A DNA stretch of 64,000 bases from Streptomyces spororaveus (GCF_016755875.1 NZ_BNED01000005.1:4726001-4790000), one strand, 5' to 3'; numbered from the stretch's first letter, positions 42,510-51,297 are shown. Made by a program: numbers and translations. The notes: generated by a model not told the origin, from the letters alone.

Positions 42510-43895
42510 TCAGTGGCGGCCCGAGATGCGGTCGGCCAGGCGGGCCAGGGGGGTGGTCGTCGGGCGGTGGGTGGAGCTCTCGTGGCGGTCCGCCTCGCGG
42601 TAGGCGGCGTAGAGGGCCTGCACGCCGAGCCAGCGGAAGGGCTCCGGCTCCCACCGGCGGACGCGGTGGCCGACCCAGGGGAGGCCGGTCAGCTCGGTGG
42701 CTTCGCCGAGGACGAGGTCGCGCAGGGTGCGGGCCGCGAGGTTGGAGGTGGCGACGCCCGAGCCCACGTAGCCGCCCGCCCAGCCCAGGCCCGAGGCGCG
42801 GTCCAGGGTGACGGTGGCGCACCAGTCACGGGGCACGCCGAGCACGCCCGACCAGGCGTGCGTGATCTCCGTACCCGCGAGCTGCGGGAAGAAGGCGGTC
42901 AGGAGGTCGGTCAGCGCGGAGACGGTGGCCGGCTGGGTGCGGCCGTCGTGGTCGGTGCGCGAGCCGAAGCGGTACGGGACCCCCCGGCCGCCGATCGCGA
43001 TGCGGTCGTCGGCGGTGCGCTGGGCGTACATGTACGCGTGGGCCATGTCGCCCAGGAGCGTGCTGTCCGACCAGCCCAGCCGGGACCAGGTCTCGGCGGG
43101 GAGCGGGGCCGTCACGATCATCGAGGAGTTCATCGGGAGCCACGAGCGCTTCTGGCCCTTGAGGGCGGCGGTGAACCCCTCGGTGCAGCGCAGTACGTAG
43201 GGCGCGCGGACCACGCCGTACGGGGTGACGGCCCGGCGCGGGGCGATCTCGGTGACGGGCGTGGACTCGTGGATGACCACCCCGAGGGCCTCGACGGCGG
43301 CGGCCAGGCCCCTGACCAGCTTCAGGGGGTGGATGCGGGCGCCGTGGGGGCTCCAGCTGGAGCCCACGGCATCGGCGATGTCGATGCGGGCGCGGGTGGC
43401 GGGGGCGTCGAGGAGCTCGCGGTCGGTCTCGCCGAAGGCGACCTCGTGGGCGTGGAAGGCCTTCAGACGGCCGAGTTGGGCGGGGGTGCGGGCGACTTCG
43501 AGGACGCCGCCGCGGTGGATGTCGGCGTCGATGCCTTCCTTGGCGGCGACGTCGATGACCTCGGTGACGGTCTCGTTCATGGCCTGCTGGAGGCGGAGGG
43601 CGGCCTGGTGGCCGTGGAGGGCGGCGTAGCGGTCGCGGCCGGCGATGCCGTTGTAGAGCCAGCCGCCGTTGCGGCCGGAGGCGCCGTAGCCGCAGAACTT
43701 CTGCTCCAGGACGGTGATGCGGAGGTCGGGGGCGGCGCGCTTGAGGTAATAGGCCGTCCACAGGCCGGTGTAACCGCCGCCGACGATGACGACGTCGGCG
43801 GTGGTGTCGGCGGTGAGGGGTGCGCGGGGTGGGGGCGCGGGGGTGCGGCTTCGCTCGGACGCGTACCAGAAGGAAATACCGCCGTTGATCGTCAT
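42510..43895 (-). CDS. FAD-dependent amine oxidoreductase (DAO family, PuuB-like)
   Basis: 461 aa, ATG at 43895. N-terminal dinucleotide fold VVIVGGGYTGLWTAYYLK and the PuuB/DadA-type CGYGASGRNGGWLYNG. Central DAO beta-sheet and C-terminal GLGWAGGYVGSGVATSNLAARTL. The family oxidises gamma-glutamylputrescine or related amines with FAD. The N-terminus (MTINGGISFWYASERSRTPAP) matches PuuB-type enzymes (substrate-side loop). It could act in polyamine breakdown, but no other puu gene is nearby. Its stop abuts the small helical protein's stop on the opposite strand (convergent, one base apart). Confidence 0.86.
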   Translation of the reverse strand: MTINGGISFWYASERSRTPAPPPRAPLTADTTADVVIVGGGYTGLWTAYYLKRAAPDLRITVLEQKFCGYGASGRNGGWLYNGIAGRDRYAALHGHQAALRLQQAMNETVTEVIDVAAKEGIDADIHRGGVLEVARTPAQLGRLKAFHAHEVAFGETDRELLDAPATRARIDIADAVGSSWSPHGARIHPLKLVRGLAAAVEALGVVIHESTPVTEIAPRRAVTPYGVVRAPYVLRCTEGFTAALKGQKRSWLPMNSSMIVTAPLPAETWSRLGWSDSTLLGDMAHAYMYAQRTADDRIAIGGRGVPYRFGSRTDHDGRTQPATVSALTDLLTAFFPQLAGTEITHAWSGVLGVPRDWCATVTLDRASGLGWAGGYVGSGVATSNLAARTLRDLVLGEATELTGLPWVGHRVRRWEPEPFRWLGVQALYAAYREADRHESSTHRPTTTPLARLADRISGRH

Positions 43896-43972
43896 GGGGG
43901 ATTTGGTACACCTCGTTCCGGAAGGGTGTCCAGGGACGGGGTGTCGCGGTTCGGGGCGGGCGGCTAGGCGCT

Positions 43973-44040
43973 GTGCGGTGCCCCTGCGGGGGTGCTCGGC
44001 GGTGTGCGGTGCCCCTGCGGGGTGCTCGGCGGTGTGCGGG
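43973..44040. repeat. tandem copies of a short GC-rich unit
   Basis: Two units reading GTGCGGTGCCCCTGCGGGG(G)TGCTCGGCG-type, in direct order. Two inverted copies, GCCGTACCGCACACCGCC (from 44390) and GCCGTACCGCGCACCGCC (from 44471), lie on the far side of the 44105-44319 inverted repeat, giving a symmetric array. Confidence 0.75.
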
Positions 44041-44104
44041 TCGTCCCGGCCGGGGGTGCGCGGGCCTGTCGGCATGGGGCGGGGTGGGGTGCCGCGCCGG
44101 GGTG

Positions 44105-44319
44105 TCTCCTCGGCTCGCGCCTGCGGCGGGAGCCCAGTCATACGGCCTGGGTTGCGCGCTCGTCCTGCGGGGACACCCCGCCACGTCCCCCCACCCCGCC
44201 GCCCAGGTGTCCGTCGAAGCCCTGCCGTGGGGCGGGGACACGCAGGAGGGTCCCCGCAGGACGAGCGCGCAACCCAGGCCGTCCAACTAGACCCCGGCCG
44301 CAGGCGCGAGCCGAGGAGA
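44105..44319. repeat. long imperfect inverted repeat, 70-base arms
   Basis: Outer segments TCTCCTCGGCTCGCGCCTGC (44105-44124) onward match the reverse complement of 44298-44319 exactly over 22 bases. Inner segments 44143-44174 and 44250-44281 are exact reverse complements over 32 bases. The 16 bases between them in each arm are only loosely similar. The arms flank a 75-base centre and could form a large cruciform. Confidence 0.88.
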
Positions 44320-44350
44320 CCCTCGTGCGGGGCCCCGCCCCACACCACCC

Positions 44351-44454
44351 AGCCCCGCCGGCGTTTGAGGCGCACCCCGCGGCGCGGGAAGGCCGTACCG
44401 CACACCGCCGAGCAACCCCGCAGGGGCACGGCCCCGCCGGCGCTTGAGGCGCGA
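44351..44454. repeat. two copies of the GCCGGCGTTTGAGGCGC-type repeat
   Basis: AGCCCCGCCGGCGTTTGAGG at 44351-44370 (extends to 44374) and GCCCCGCCGGCGCTTGAGGC at 44431-44450 (extends to 44454). A third copy in opposite orientation is at 51298-51320. Repeats of this type are dispersed in Streptomyces intergenic regions. Confidence 0.8.
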
Positions 44455-44521
44455 CCCCGCGCACAGGAAGGCCGTACCGCGCACCGCCGAGCACCCCGCA
44501 GGGGACCGGTACCGTCGGGGG

Positions 44522-45424
44522 ATGGTCGAGGTTCCGGACGGGTTGGTCGAGGCGCAGGTCAGGTACAACGGGGACGCGGGGCGGGAGTTCATCGCCGCAC
44601 TGCCCGGGCGGGCGGCACGCTTTCTGGAGCAGTGGGGGCTGCGGCGGACCGGGCCGGTGATGCACGGGGTGACCGCCCTGGTGCTGCCGGTGGAGCGGGC
44701 CGACGGGAGCGGGGCCGTGCTGAAGCTGGTGTCGGTGGACGAGGAGAGCGTGGGGGAGCCGGTCGCGCTGCGCGCGTGGGCCGGGGAGGGGTGCGTACGG
44801 CTGCTGCAGCACGACGTGGACACCGGGACCCTGTTGCTGGAGCGGTTGGACGAGGGCCGGGACCTGGCGGCGCTCGCGCGTGCGGACGCGCGGCAGGCGG
44901 TGGTGGTCGTCGGGGAGCTGTTGGCGCGGCTGACGGCGGTGCCGGCTCCGGCCGGGTTGCGCGGGCTCGGTGAGATGGCCGCCGGGATGCTGGAGCAGGT
45001 GCCGCGGGCGCTGGGGCAGCTGGTGGAGGCGCGGGACCGGCGGCTGCTGGCGGAGTGTGCGGCGGCGGTGGCGGAGGTCGCCGGGGAGCCGGGGGACCGG
45101 CTGCTGCACTGGGACCTGCACTACGGCAACGTGCTGGCGGGCGGCCGGGAGCCGTGGCTGGCGATCGACCCGAAGCCGCTGGCGGGCGATCCGGGTTTCG
45201 AGTTGCTGCCGGCGATCATGGGCAACTTCCGGGCCGAGGGTGTGCGGTGGCGGTTCGACCTGCTGACGGAGGCGGTCGGGCTGGACCGGGAGCGCGCACG
45301 GGCGTGGACGTTGGGGCGGGTGCTCCAGAACTGCCTGTGGGACGTGGAGGACGGGGAGGAGCGGCTGGACGAGGAGCAGTTGGCGGTCGTCGAGGTGCTG
45401 CACCCCCGTTCTAGGCTGCGGTAA
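44522..45424 (+). CDS. aminoglycoside phosphotransferase-like (streptomycin 6-kinase type) protein
   Basis: 300 aa, ATG at 44522, six bases after TACCGT (44510-44515): likely leaderless. The kinase motif LLHWDLHYGNVLAG (Brenner H-x-D-x4-N) and AIDPKPLAGDPGFEL (metal-binding DP-K/P) match the APH(6)/streptomycin 6-kinase family. It may inactivate an antibiotic or phosphorylate a metabolite; the substrate is unknown. It follows directly after the repeat block. Stop overlaps the next ATG (TAATG). Confidence 0.87.
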   Translation: MVEVPDGLVEAQVRYNGDAGREFIAALPGRAARFLEQWGLRRTGPVMHGVTALVLPVERADGSGAVLKLVSVDEESVGEPVALRAWAGEGCVRLLQHDVDTGTLLLERLDEGRDLAALARADARQAVVVVGELLARLTAVPAPAGLRGLGEMAAGMLEQVPRALGQLVEARDRRLLAECAAAVAEVAGEPGDRLLHWDLHYGNVLAGGREPWLAIDPKPLAGDPGFELLPAIMGNFRAEGVRWRFDLLTEAVGLDRERARAWTLGRVLQNCLWDVEDGEERLDEEQLAVVEVLHPRSRLR

Positions 45425-45897
45425 TGATCCGTAGTGCTGAAGTCAGCGACGTCCCCGCCATCCACGCGATGATCCGCGAGCTCGCGGAGTACGAGAAGGT
45501 GCCGCACGAGGCGCGGGCCACCGAGGAGCAGCTGCGGGAGGCGCTGTTCGGGGCGAGCCCGGCGGTGTTCGCGCACATCGCGGAGACGGAGGGCGGGGAG
45601 GTCGTCGGTTTCGCGCTGTGGTTCCTGTCCTTCTCGACGTGGCGCGGGGTGCACGGGATCTACCTGGAGGACCTGTACGTACGGCCCGGCGTGCGCGGCG
45701 GCGGCCACGGCAAGGCGCTGCTGCGGGAGTTGGCGCGGACGTGTGTGGAGCGGGGCTACGAGCGGCTGGAGTGGTCGGTGCTGAAGTGGAACGCGCCCAC
45801 GATCGCCTTCTACGAGGCGCTCGGCGCCCGGCCGCAGGAGGAGTGGTCGGTGTACCGGCTGACGGACGGCGCGCTGGCCGCGTTCGGGGCCCCCTAG
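45424..45897 (+). CDS. GNAT acetyltransferase, diamine/spermidine-acetyltransferase-like
   Basis: 157 aa, ATG at 45424 overlapping the preceding TAA by one base, and also six bases after TAGGCT (45412-45417), so it can be made from the operon and from a leaderless promoter. It has the acyl-CoA loop VRPGVRGGGHGKALLREL and the C-terminal NAPTIAFYEALGARPQEEWSVYRL, typical of SSAT-like GNATs. Length (157) matches the family. A polyamine or thialysine substrate is plausible. The convergent oxidoreductase ends five bases away. Confidence 0.87.
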   Translation: MIRSAEVSDVPAIHAMIRELAEYEKVPHEARATEEQLREALFGASPAVFAHIAETEGGEVVGFALWFLSFSTWRGVHGIYLEDLYVRPGVRGGGHGKALLRELARTCVERGYERLEWSVLKWNAPTIAFYEALGARPQEEWSVYRLTDGALAAFGAP

Positions 45898-45901
45898 GCG
45901 C

Positions 45902-46903
45902 TCAGGGTTCCAGGACGACCTTGCCGGTCGTGGCGCGGGTTTCCAGGTCGTGGTGGGCGGTGGCGGCCTCGGCGAGGGGGTAGCGGGTCAGGGCGGGGCG
46001 CAGGCGGCCCGCGGCGGCCTCGGCGAGGGCGCGGGTTTCCAGGACGCGCAGGGGGTCGGGGGCGCCGACCCGCTGGAGCATGGCGGGGCCGAGGACGCTC
46101 CGGGTGGTGATGGCGCGGGCGTCGAGGTCGGCGCGTTCGGCGTCGGTGAGGTGGAGGGGGCCGCCGGACCAGCCGAAGACGAGGTGCCGGGCGCCGGGGG
46201 CGAGGAGGCCGAGGGCGGTGCGGGCGGTTGCGCCGCCGACGGAGTCGAAGAGGACGGTTGCGCCGTCGGGGTGGCGGGCGCGGACGGCGTCGGCCCAGCC
46301 GGGGTCGGTGTAGTCGAGGGCGAGGTGGGCGCCGTTGGCGGAGGCCCGGGCGGTTTTGGCGGGGCCGCCGGCCAGGGCGATGACGGTGGCGCCGGCGTTG
46401 ACCGCGTACTGGACCAGCAGGGTGCCGATGCCCCCGGCGGCGGCGGGGATCAGGGCGACGGAGTCCGGGCCGAGGTCGGCGAACTGCAGGATCCCGAGGG
46501 TGGTGCGGCCGGTGCCGATCATGGCGACGGCCTGGGCGGGGTCGAGGCCGGGCGGTACGGGGTGCAGTCGGTCGGCGTCGGCGACGGCGTACTGGGCGTA
46601 GCCGCCGGGGGCAAAGCCGAGGTGGACGACGACGGTGCGGCCGAGCCATGCGGGGTCGGTGCCGGGGCCGAGCGCGTCCACGGTGCCGGCGACCTCGCGG
46701 CCGGGGATGGTGGGGAGCTCGGGGAGCGGGGCGGGCGGGCCCTGGATGCCCTGGCGGAGGCTGGTGTCGAGGAGGTGGACGCCGGCGGCGGCGACGGCGA
46801 TGCGGACCTGGCCGGGGGCGGGGACGGGGGCGTCCGCGTGCTCGTAGGAGAGGTTCTCGGCGGGGCCGAAGGCGTGCAGGCGGATGGCTCGCATGGTGGT
46901 CAT
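45902..46903 (-). CDS. zinc-independent MDR-type NADPH:quinone reductase
   Basis: 333 aa, ATG at 46903 (alternative ATG three codons later). GroES-like N-terminal domain with GREVAGTVDALGPGTDPAWLG, Rossmann domain with AAAGGIGTLLVQYAVNAGATVIAL, and the ending TTGKVVLEP. The zinc-binding cysteines of alcohol dehydrogenases are absent, pointing to the quinone reductase subgroup. It reduces quinones or enones with NADPH; the substrate is not readable from sequence. Confidence 0.88.
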   Translation of the reverse strand: MTTMRAIRLHAFGPAENLSYEHADAPVPAPGQVRIAVAAAGVHLLDTSLRQGIQGPPAPLPELPTIPGREVAGTVDALGPGTDPAWLGRTVVVHLGFAPGGYAQYAVADADRLHPVPPGLDPAQAVAMIGTGRTTLGILQFADLGPDSVALIPAAAGGIGTLLVQYAVNAGATVIALAGGPAKTARASANGAHLALDYTDPGWADAVRARHPDGATVLFDSVGGATARTALGLLAPGARHLVFGWSGGPLHLTDAERADLDARAITTRSVLGPAMLQRVGAPDPLRVLETRALAEAAAGRLRPALTRYPLAEAATAHHDLETRATTGKVVLEP

Positions 46904-46978
46904 GGCGCCAGGCTGCGACCTCAGGCGGGGTTGAGGTCAAGAGCGGCCTCTGTCAGTGGGGTGGTCCACGATGGGGGC

Positions 46979-47656
46979 ATGGCGCGCAAAGGGCAGCAGG
47001 AGCGGACGGTCAGGGCGGCGCGGCGGCCGGAGCTGAGGCTGCCGGAGCTGACGGTGTGGGAGGGGGGCGGGCTGGAGCCGGACGGGGACTACGACGGGGT
47101 GGAGTTCGCGGATCTCGACCTGGCGGGGCAGGAGGGGATCGGGGCCCGGTTCATGGACTGCGCGCTGCGGCGGTGTGCGCTGGACGAGGCGGGGCTGGCG
47201 AAGGCGCGGGTCCTGGATTCGGTGCTGGAGGGGGTCCGGGGCGTGGGGACGGACCTGTCGGGGGCTTCGCTGCGGGACGTGGAGGTGGTGGACGCGCGGC
47301 TGGGCGGGGTGCAGCTGCACGGGGCGGTGCTGGAGCGGGTGGTGGTCCGCGGGGGCAAGATCGACTACCTGAATCTGCGGAAGGCGCGGCTCAAGGACGT
47401 GGTCTTCGAGGGATGCGTGCTGGTGGAGCCGGACTTCGCGGGGGCGGTGCTGGAGCGGGTGGAGTTCCGGGACTGCGCGCTGCGGGGGGTGGACTTCGGC
47501 GGGGTGCGGATGACTGATGTGGATCTGCGGGAGGCGTCCGTGCTGGAGATCGCGCGGGGGGTGGAGGCGCTGGCCGGGGCGGTGATCAGCCCGGCGCAGC
47601 TGTTCGACCTGGCTCCGGCGCTTGCTTCCCAGCTGGGGGTGCGGGTGGTTCCGTAG
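46979..47656 (+). CDS. pentapeptide-repeat protein
   Basis: 225 aa, ATG at 46979. The central part (about 45-190) is a beta-helix of A(D/N)LxX pentapeptides: VEFADLDLAGQEGIGARFMD, LDEAGLAKARVLDSVLEG, LSGASLRDVEVVDARLGG and LREASVLEI are readable. The basic N-terminus (MARKGQQERTVRAARRPE) is not a signal. Some pentapeptide proteins of the Qnr/MfpA type mimic DNA and protect gyrase; this one has more irregular repeats and a C-terminal non-repeat tail (AQLFDLAPALASQLGVRVVP), so a role cannot be assigned. Confidence 0.85.
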   Translation: MARKGQQERTVRAARRPELRLPELTVWEGGGLEPDGDYDGVEFADLDLAGQEGIGARFMDCALRRCALDEAGLAKARVLDSVLEGVRGVGTDLSGASLRDVEVVDARLGGVQLHGAVLERVVVRGGKIDYLNLRKARLKDVVFEGCVLVEPDFAGAVLERVEFRDCALRGVDFGGVRMTDVDLREASVLEIARGVEALAGAVISPAQLFDLAPALASQLGVRVVP

Positions 47657-47801
47657 GTGGGCCCGTGGGTCGGGTGCGGGCCGTTGCCGGGGCGGTTGCG
47701 GCGAATGGCCGAGCGTCCGGATGCCTGGAGGGGCGATGCGCCGGGTGAGGCGCCTAACGTCGCAGGCAGACACATCGGTGCGCGAGGCCTCTGGAGGTGG
47801 C

Positions 47802-48848
47802 ATGTCCCGTCGGAGCCGCTGGTTGGCAGGTGCCTGCGCCAGTACGGTCGCCGTCGGCCTGCTCGTCGTGGGGGGCTTCTTCGGGAGTCCGCCGTCGCGG
47901 GAAGGGGCCGGGGGCAGCGCGGGGACGGAGGGCGCCGAGGTCACGGGGGTCGCCGTGGGCGCCTACCTCCACTACGACTCGCCCGGCGTCGAGCGGATGG
48001 CGGAACTTTCGCGCTGGCTGGGCGGTACCGAGCTGCGCGCCGGGCACACCTATCTGCCCGGCGACACCTGGCCGAACATCGAGGGGGAACCGTATTTCCT
48101 GAGCACCTGGGCACAGTGGCGCAAGGAGAAAGCCGATCGCCTGTTCGTGCTGAACGTGCCCATGCAGCAGCACAACGAGGCCCGTGTTGCCGACGACCGG
48201 GTCGCCGAGCTGATCCGCTCCGGCGCGCAAGGTGCGAACGACCACCACTTCCAGCGGCTGGCGAGGCGTCTGGTCGACCTCGGGGTGCCGGACACGGTGA
48301 TCGTGCTCGGCTGGGAGATGAACGGCTTCGACTACACCCACCGGTGCAGTCCCGATCCGGAGAACTGGAAGACGTACTGGCGGCGCATCGTGACCGCCAT
48401 GCGGTCGGTGGAGGGCCAGCGGTTCCGTTTCGACTACGCCCCCAACCGCGGGAGGGACGCGATCGCCTGGACCAGCTGCTATCCCGGCGACGACGTGGTC
48501 GACGTCGTCGGCATGGACTCCTACGACCAGGAGCCCGGCCGGACCTTCGAGGAGCAGGTCACCCAGCCCTACGGACTCCAGCAGCAGGTCGACTTCGCGA
48601 AGGCGCACGGCAAGCGGATCTCGTACCCCGAATGGGGGCTGTTCCGGCACGGCGACAATCCCGAGTACGTGCGGGGCATGCTGGCCTGGTTCGCCGAGCA
48701 CCAGCCGCTCTACCAGAGCATCACCGACTACTGCCCGCACGGCGTGTGGCAGTGCGGGCAGAACCCGCGCTCCACGCAGGTGTTCCGGGAGTTCCTTTCC
48801 ACCGGACAGGGCCACGACGCCCGGGACATCCCCCGCCGGCCGTTCTGA
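47802..48848 (+). CDS. secreted GH26-like glycoside hydrolase (beta-mannanase type)
   Basis: 348 aa, ATG at 47802, CTGGAGG upstream. Signal peptide (about 1-28, SRRSRWLAGACASTVAVGLL). The (beta/alpha)8 domain fits GH26: acid/base E172 in LGWEMNGFDYTH and nucleophile E277 in SYPEWGLFRHG, both in the expected contexts. GH26 enzymes cut mannans or 1,3-1,4-glucans. Here the substrate is uncertain; similar Streptomyces proteins are labelled only 'glycosyl hydrolase'. Cysteines around NYCSPDPENW and TSCYP are likely disulfides. Confidence 0.86.
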   Translation: MSRRSRWLAGACASTVAVGLLVVGGFFGSPPSREGAGGSAGTEGAEVTGVAVGAYLHYDSPGVERMAELSRWLGGTELRAGHTYLPGDTWPNIEGEPYFLSTWAQWRKEKADRLFVLNVPMQQHNEARVADDRVAELIRSGAQGANDHHFQRLARRLVDLGVPDTVIVLGWEMNGFDYTHRCSPDPENWKTYWRRIVTAMRSVEGQRFRFDYAPNRGRDAIAWTSCYPGDDVVDVVGMDSYDQEPGRTFEEQVTQPYGLQQQVDFAKAHGKRISYPEWGLFRHGDNPEYVRGMLAWFAEHQPLYQSITDYCPHGVWQCGQNPRSTQVFREFLSTGQGHDARDIPRRPF

Positions 48849-48867
48849 ACCGTTCCGAACCTCCGGT

Positions 48868-49407
48868 CTACGCCGGGACGCGGGGGAAGCGGGCCTGGAG
48901 GGTCCAGATGGCCGGGTTGTCGGCGAGGCCGTCGTGCATGTCGATCAGGTCCGCGAGGAGGTCGTGCAGGAAGTCGCGGGCCTCGCGGCGCAGCAGGCGG
49001 TGGCTGAAGGTCAGCGGGGCCTCCTCGGCCGGCATCCAGTCGGCCTCGACGTCGACCCAGCCGAAGCGGCGCTCGAAGAGCATGCGGTCCGTGGACTCGG
49101 TGAAGTCGAGCTCGGCGTACTGGCGGTTGGCGGAGCGGTTGCCGCGGGGGTCCTTGTCGAGCTGTTCGACGATGTCGCACAGCGCCCAGGCGAAGTCCAG
49201 TACGGGCACCCATCCCCAGGCTGTGGACACTTCCCGGTCCGCGGCGGTGTCGGCGAGGTACACGTCCCCGCAGAACAGGTCGTGCCGCAGGGTGTGGACG
49301 TCCGCGGAGCGGTAGTCGGTCTGCGGGGGGTCGGGGAAGCGCCGGGAGAGGGAGTAGCCGATGTCGAGCACGTAGCTGATGGTGTCACGCGCGCCGGGGC
49401 CGCTCAT
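48868..49407 (-). CDS. hypothetical protein, 179 aa
   Basis: ATG at 49407 (MSGPGARDTISYVLDIGYSL). Soluble, acidic, with few cysteines and a Trp-rich centre (VSTAWGWVPVLDFAWALCDI). No recognised family. The layout (an alpha/beta protein with DFTESTDRMLFERRFGWVDVE) resembles small Streptomyces proteins that may be immunity-type, but this is not supported by any motif. Follows senR with an 8-base gap, on the same strand, so it could be co-transcribed with the two-component system. Confidence 0.6.
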   Translation of the reverse strand: MSGPGARDTISYVLDIGYSLSRRFPDPPQTDYRSADVHTLRHDLFCGDVYLADTAADREVSTAWGWVPVLDFAWALCDIVEQLDKDPRGNRSANRQYAELDFTESTDRMLFERRFGWVDVEADWMPAEEAPLTFSHRLLRREARDFLHDLLADLIDMHDGLADNPAIWTLQARFPRVPA

Positions 49408-49415
49408 CTCCGGTG

Positions 49416-50036
49416 TCAGGGCAGCAGGCGCTGTTCCTTGGCCACCGAGACCGCGCCCGCGCGGGTGTCGACGCCGAGCTTGTCGTAGATGCGGCCCAGG
49501 TGGGTCTTGACCGTGGCCTCGCTGATGAACAGGGCGCGGGCGATGTCGCGGTTGCCCAGGCCCCGGGCCAGCTGGCCGAGGATGTCCAGCTCGCGGTCGG
49601 TCAGGGTGGGCCGGGTGCCGCGCATGTGGGCCATCACCCGGCTGGCGACCGGAGCGGACAGGGTGGTGCGGCCCTGGGCGGCGGAGTGGATGGCGGCGAA
49701 GAGTTCCTCCGGGCGTTCGGCCTTGAGGAGGTAGCCGGTGGCGCCGGCGCCGATCGCCCGGGTGATGTCCGCGTCGGTGTCGTAGGTGGTGAGGACCAGG
49801 ACGTGCGGGGGCCGGGGGAGGGCCGTGATGCGGCGGGTGGCTTCGACCCCGTCGATGCCCTCGCCCAGCTGGAGGTCCATCAGGACCACGTCGGGGTGGA
49901 GTTTCGCGGCGAGCGCGACGGCCTCCTCGCCGCTGCCCGCCTCGCCGAGGACCTCGATGTCGGGCTCGCTGCCGAGCAGGGCCAGGAGTCCGGCGCGGAC
50001 CACCACGTGGTCGTCGCAGAGGAGGATCGTGGTCAT
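49416..50036 (-). CDS. senR: SenR-type NarL/LuxR response regulator
   Basis: 206 aa, ATG at 50036. Receiver with phospho-acceptor D54 in VVLMDLQLGEGIDG and K in LKAERPEEL, then a LuxR helix-turn-helix (about 140-206): LTDRELDILGQLARGLGNRDIARALFISEATVKTHLGRIYDKLGV. Start overlaps the stop of the kinase gene (ATGA). By context (adjacent divergent HbpS-like gene) it corresponds to SenR of S. reticuli, the redox-stress regulator; the name is by homology and context only. Confidence 0.82.
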   Translation of the reverse strand: MTTILLCDDHVVVRAGLLALLGSEPDIEVLGEAGSGEEAVALAAKLHPDVVLMDLQLGEGIDGVEATRRITALPRPPHVLVLTTYDTDADITRAIGAGATGYLLKAERPEELFAAIHSAAQGRTTLSAPVASRVMAHMRGTRPTLTDRELDILGQLARGLGNRDIARALFISEATVKTHLGRIYDKLGVDTRAGAVSVAKEQRLLP

Positions 50037-51241
50037 GGGGCCGGCTCCAGGGGGATGGCCGCGGAGAGGACGGTGCCCTCGCCCGGCGTGGATTCGATCG
50101 TCAGGGTGCCGCCCAGCTGGCGGACGCGGGCCCGCATGGCCGGGAGGCCGTGTCCGCGCCCGTCGGCGCCGGTGCCGGAGCGGGTGCCGGAGCGCGGTTC
50201 GGTGAAGCCGTGGCCGTCGTCGGCGATGTCGAGGACGACCTGGTCGCCGAGGAAACTCAGGGTGAGCGCGGCCGTACGGGCTCCGGAGTGCTCGCGGACG
50301 TTGGCCAGTGCGCCCTGGGCTATGCGCAGCAGGGCCGACTGGACGCGGTCGGGGAGCGGGGCGGGGGTGCCTTCGAGGTGGAAGCGGACCTCGATGTCCG
50401 GGCCGGCGTCGAGGGAGCGCAGGGCCTCGGGGAGGCCGGCGCCGTCGGCGAGCTCGGGCGGGGCCAGGTCGTGGACGAGCCGGCGGGCCTCGGCGAGCCC
50501 GTGCGCGGCGATGCCGGTGGCGGTACGGACGTGCGCGCGGGCGGTGCCCGGGTCGGTGTCCCAGGTGCGGTCCGCGGCCTGGAGCAGCATCTGCTGGCTG
50601 GACAGGTTCTGGGCGAGGGTGTCGTGGATCTCCATCGACAACCGCTGCCGCTCGGCGAGGGTGCCCTCGCGGCGTTCGGTGGCGGCGAGCTCGCGGCGCG
50701 TGCGGATCAGGTCGTCGATCAGCGTGCGCTGGGCCTGGGCCTGGCGTTCCATGTGGACGAAGACGGCGGTGGCGAGCGCGGCGACGGCGGGCGGGGCGAG
50801 CAGGAGGTTGGGGTCGAAGGACTTCGACAGCTGCAGCTGGGCGATCACCACGAAGGCGGTCAGGAGGGCCACGAGGACGACGGCGGCGCGGGGCGGGAGG
50901 GTGCGCAGGGCGGTGAAGAACAGCGGTACGGCGCACCAGGCGAAGCTCGGCGCGAGGACGACCAGGATCACCCAGGTGGTGACGACCAGGCCCAGCCACA
51001 GGAGCCGCCGGGCGGTGGGGGCGGCGCCGAGGGCGGGGCCGAGCACGTAGAGCAGGGCCAGCGTGATGCTGAGGGCGATGATCCACGGGGTGCGGGGTTC
51101 GCCGGGGTGGCGCAGCAGGAAGCGGACCACGGAGGCGCCGAGGAGCAGGAAGAACGCGGTGTGGGCGACGGTGGTCAGCGTGCGGGTGTCGTCGCGCGGC
51201 GGCGGGGCGGGGTGCACGGGGTGCTCCTCGGTCGGGGGCAT
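50033..51241 (-). CDS. senS: SenS-type sensor histidine kinase
   Basis: 402 aa, ATG at 51241. Five or six membrane helices (from about residue 25 to 165) are followed by a HisKA_3 dimerisation domain with H206 in RLSMEIHDTLAQNLSSQQM and an HATPase domain with the ADDGHGFTEP (G1) and GHGLPAMRARVRQLGG (G2) boxes. In S. reticuli SenS senses the secreted haem-binding HbpS under redox stress and phosphorylates SenR. Here the hbpS-like gene is divergent. It overlaps the senR start by four bases. Confidence 0.82.
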   Translation of the reverse strand: MPPTEEHPVHPAPPPRDDTRTLTTVAHTAFFLLLGASVVRFLLRHPGEPRTPWIIALSITLALLYVLGPALGAAPTARRLLWLGLVVTTWVILVVLAPSFAWCAVPLFFTALRTLPPRAAVVLVALLTAFVVIAQLQLSKSFDPNLLLAPPAVAALATAVFVHMERQAQAQRTLIDDLIRTRRELAATERREGTLAERQRLSMEIHDTLAQNLSSQQMLLQAADRTWDTDPGTARAHVRTATGIAAHGLAEARRLVHDLAPPELADGAGLPEALRSLDAGPDIEVRFHLEGTPAPLPDRVQSALLRIAQGALANVREHSGARTAALTLSFLGDQVVLDIADDGHGFTEPRSGTRSGTGADGRGHGLPAMRARVRQLGGTLTIESTPGEGTVLSAAIPLEPAP

Positions 51242-51297
51242 GCGTCCATTGTCGGCTGCGGCGTCGTTGCGGGGCTCCGCCCCGCACCCCGTACCCC

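Larger units (their letters stand above)
43896..44521. other. 626-base repeat-rich intergenic region
   Basis: Upstream of the oxidoreductase (minus) and the kinase gene (plus). No coding frame convinces. It holds direct and inverted copies of a CTGCGGGG-type unit (43973-44040, 44380-44420, 44465-44505), a long imperfect inverted repeat (44105-44319), and two copies of a GCCCCGCCGGCG motif that recurs at 51298-51320. It looks like a cluster of short Streptomyces intergenic repeats. Confidence 0.7.

Noticed and set aside
44281..44297. GGTCTAGTTGGAC on the minus strand as a third dre site
   Set aside because: Only the left half (GGTCTAG) matches; CCA is missing on the right, and it lies inside the inverted repeat rather than a promoter.
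41997..44429. Long antisense and extended frames covering the oxidoreductase upstream region
   Set aside because: The oxidoreductase starts at 43895 with the family N-terminus; the extension runs through the repeat block and has no domain.
43985..44520. CRISPR-like array in the repeat block
   Set aside because: Units are not evenly spaced, spacers are not unique, and no cas genes exist in the window.
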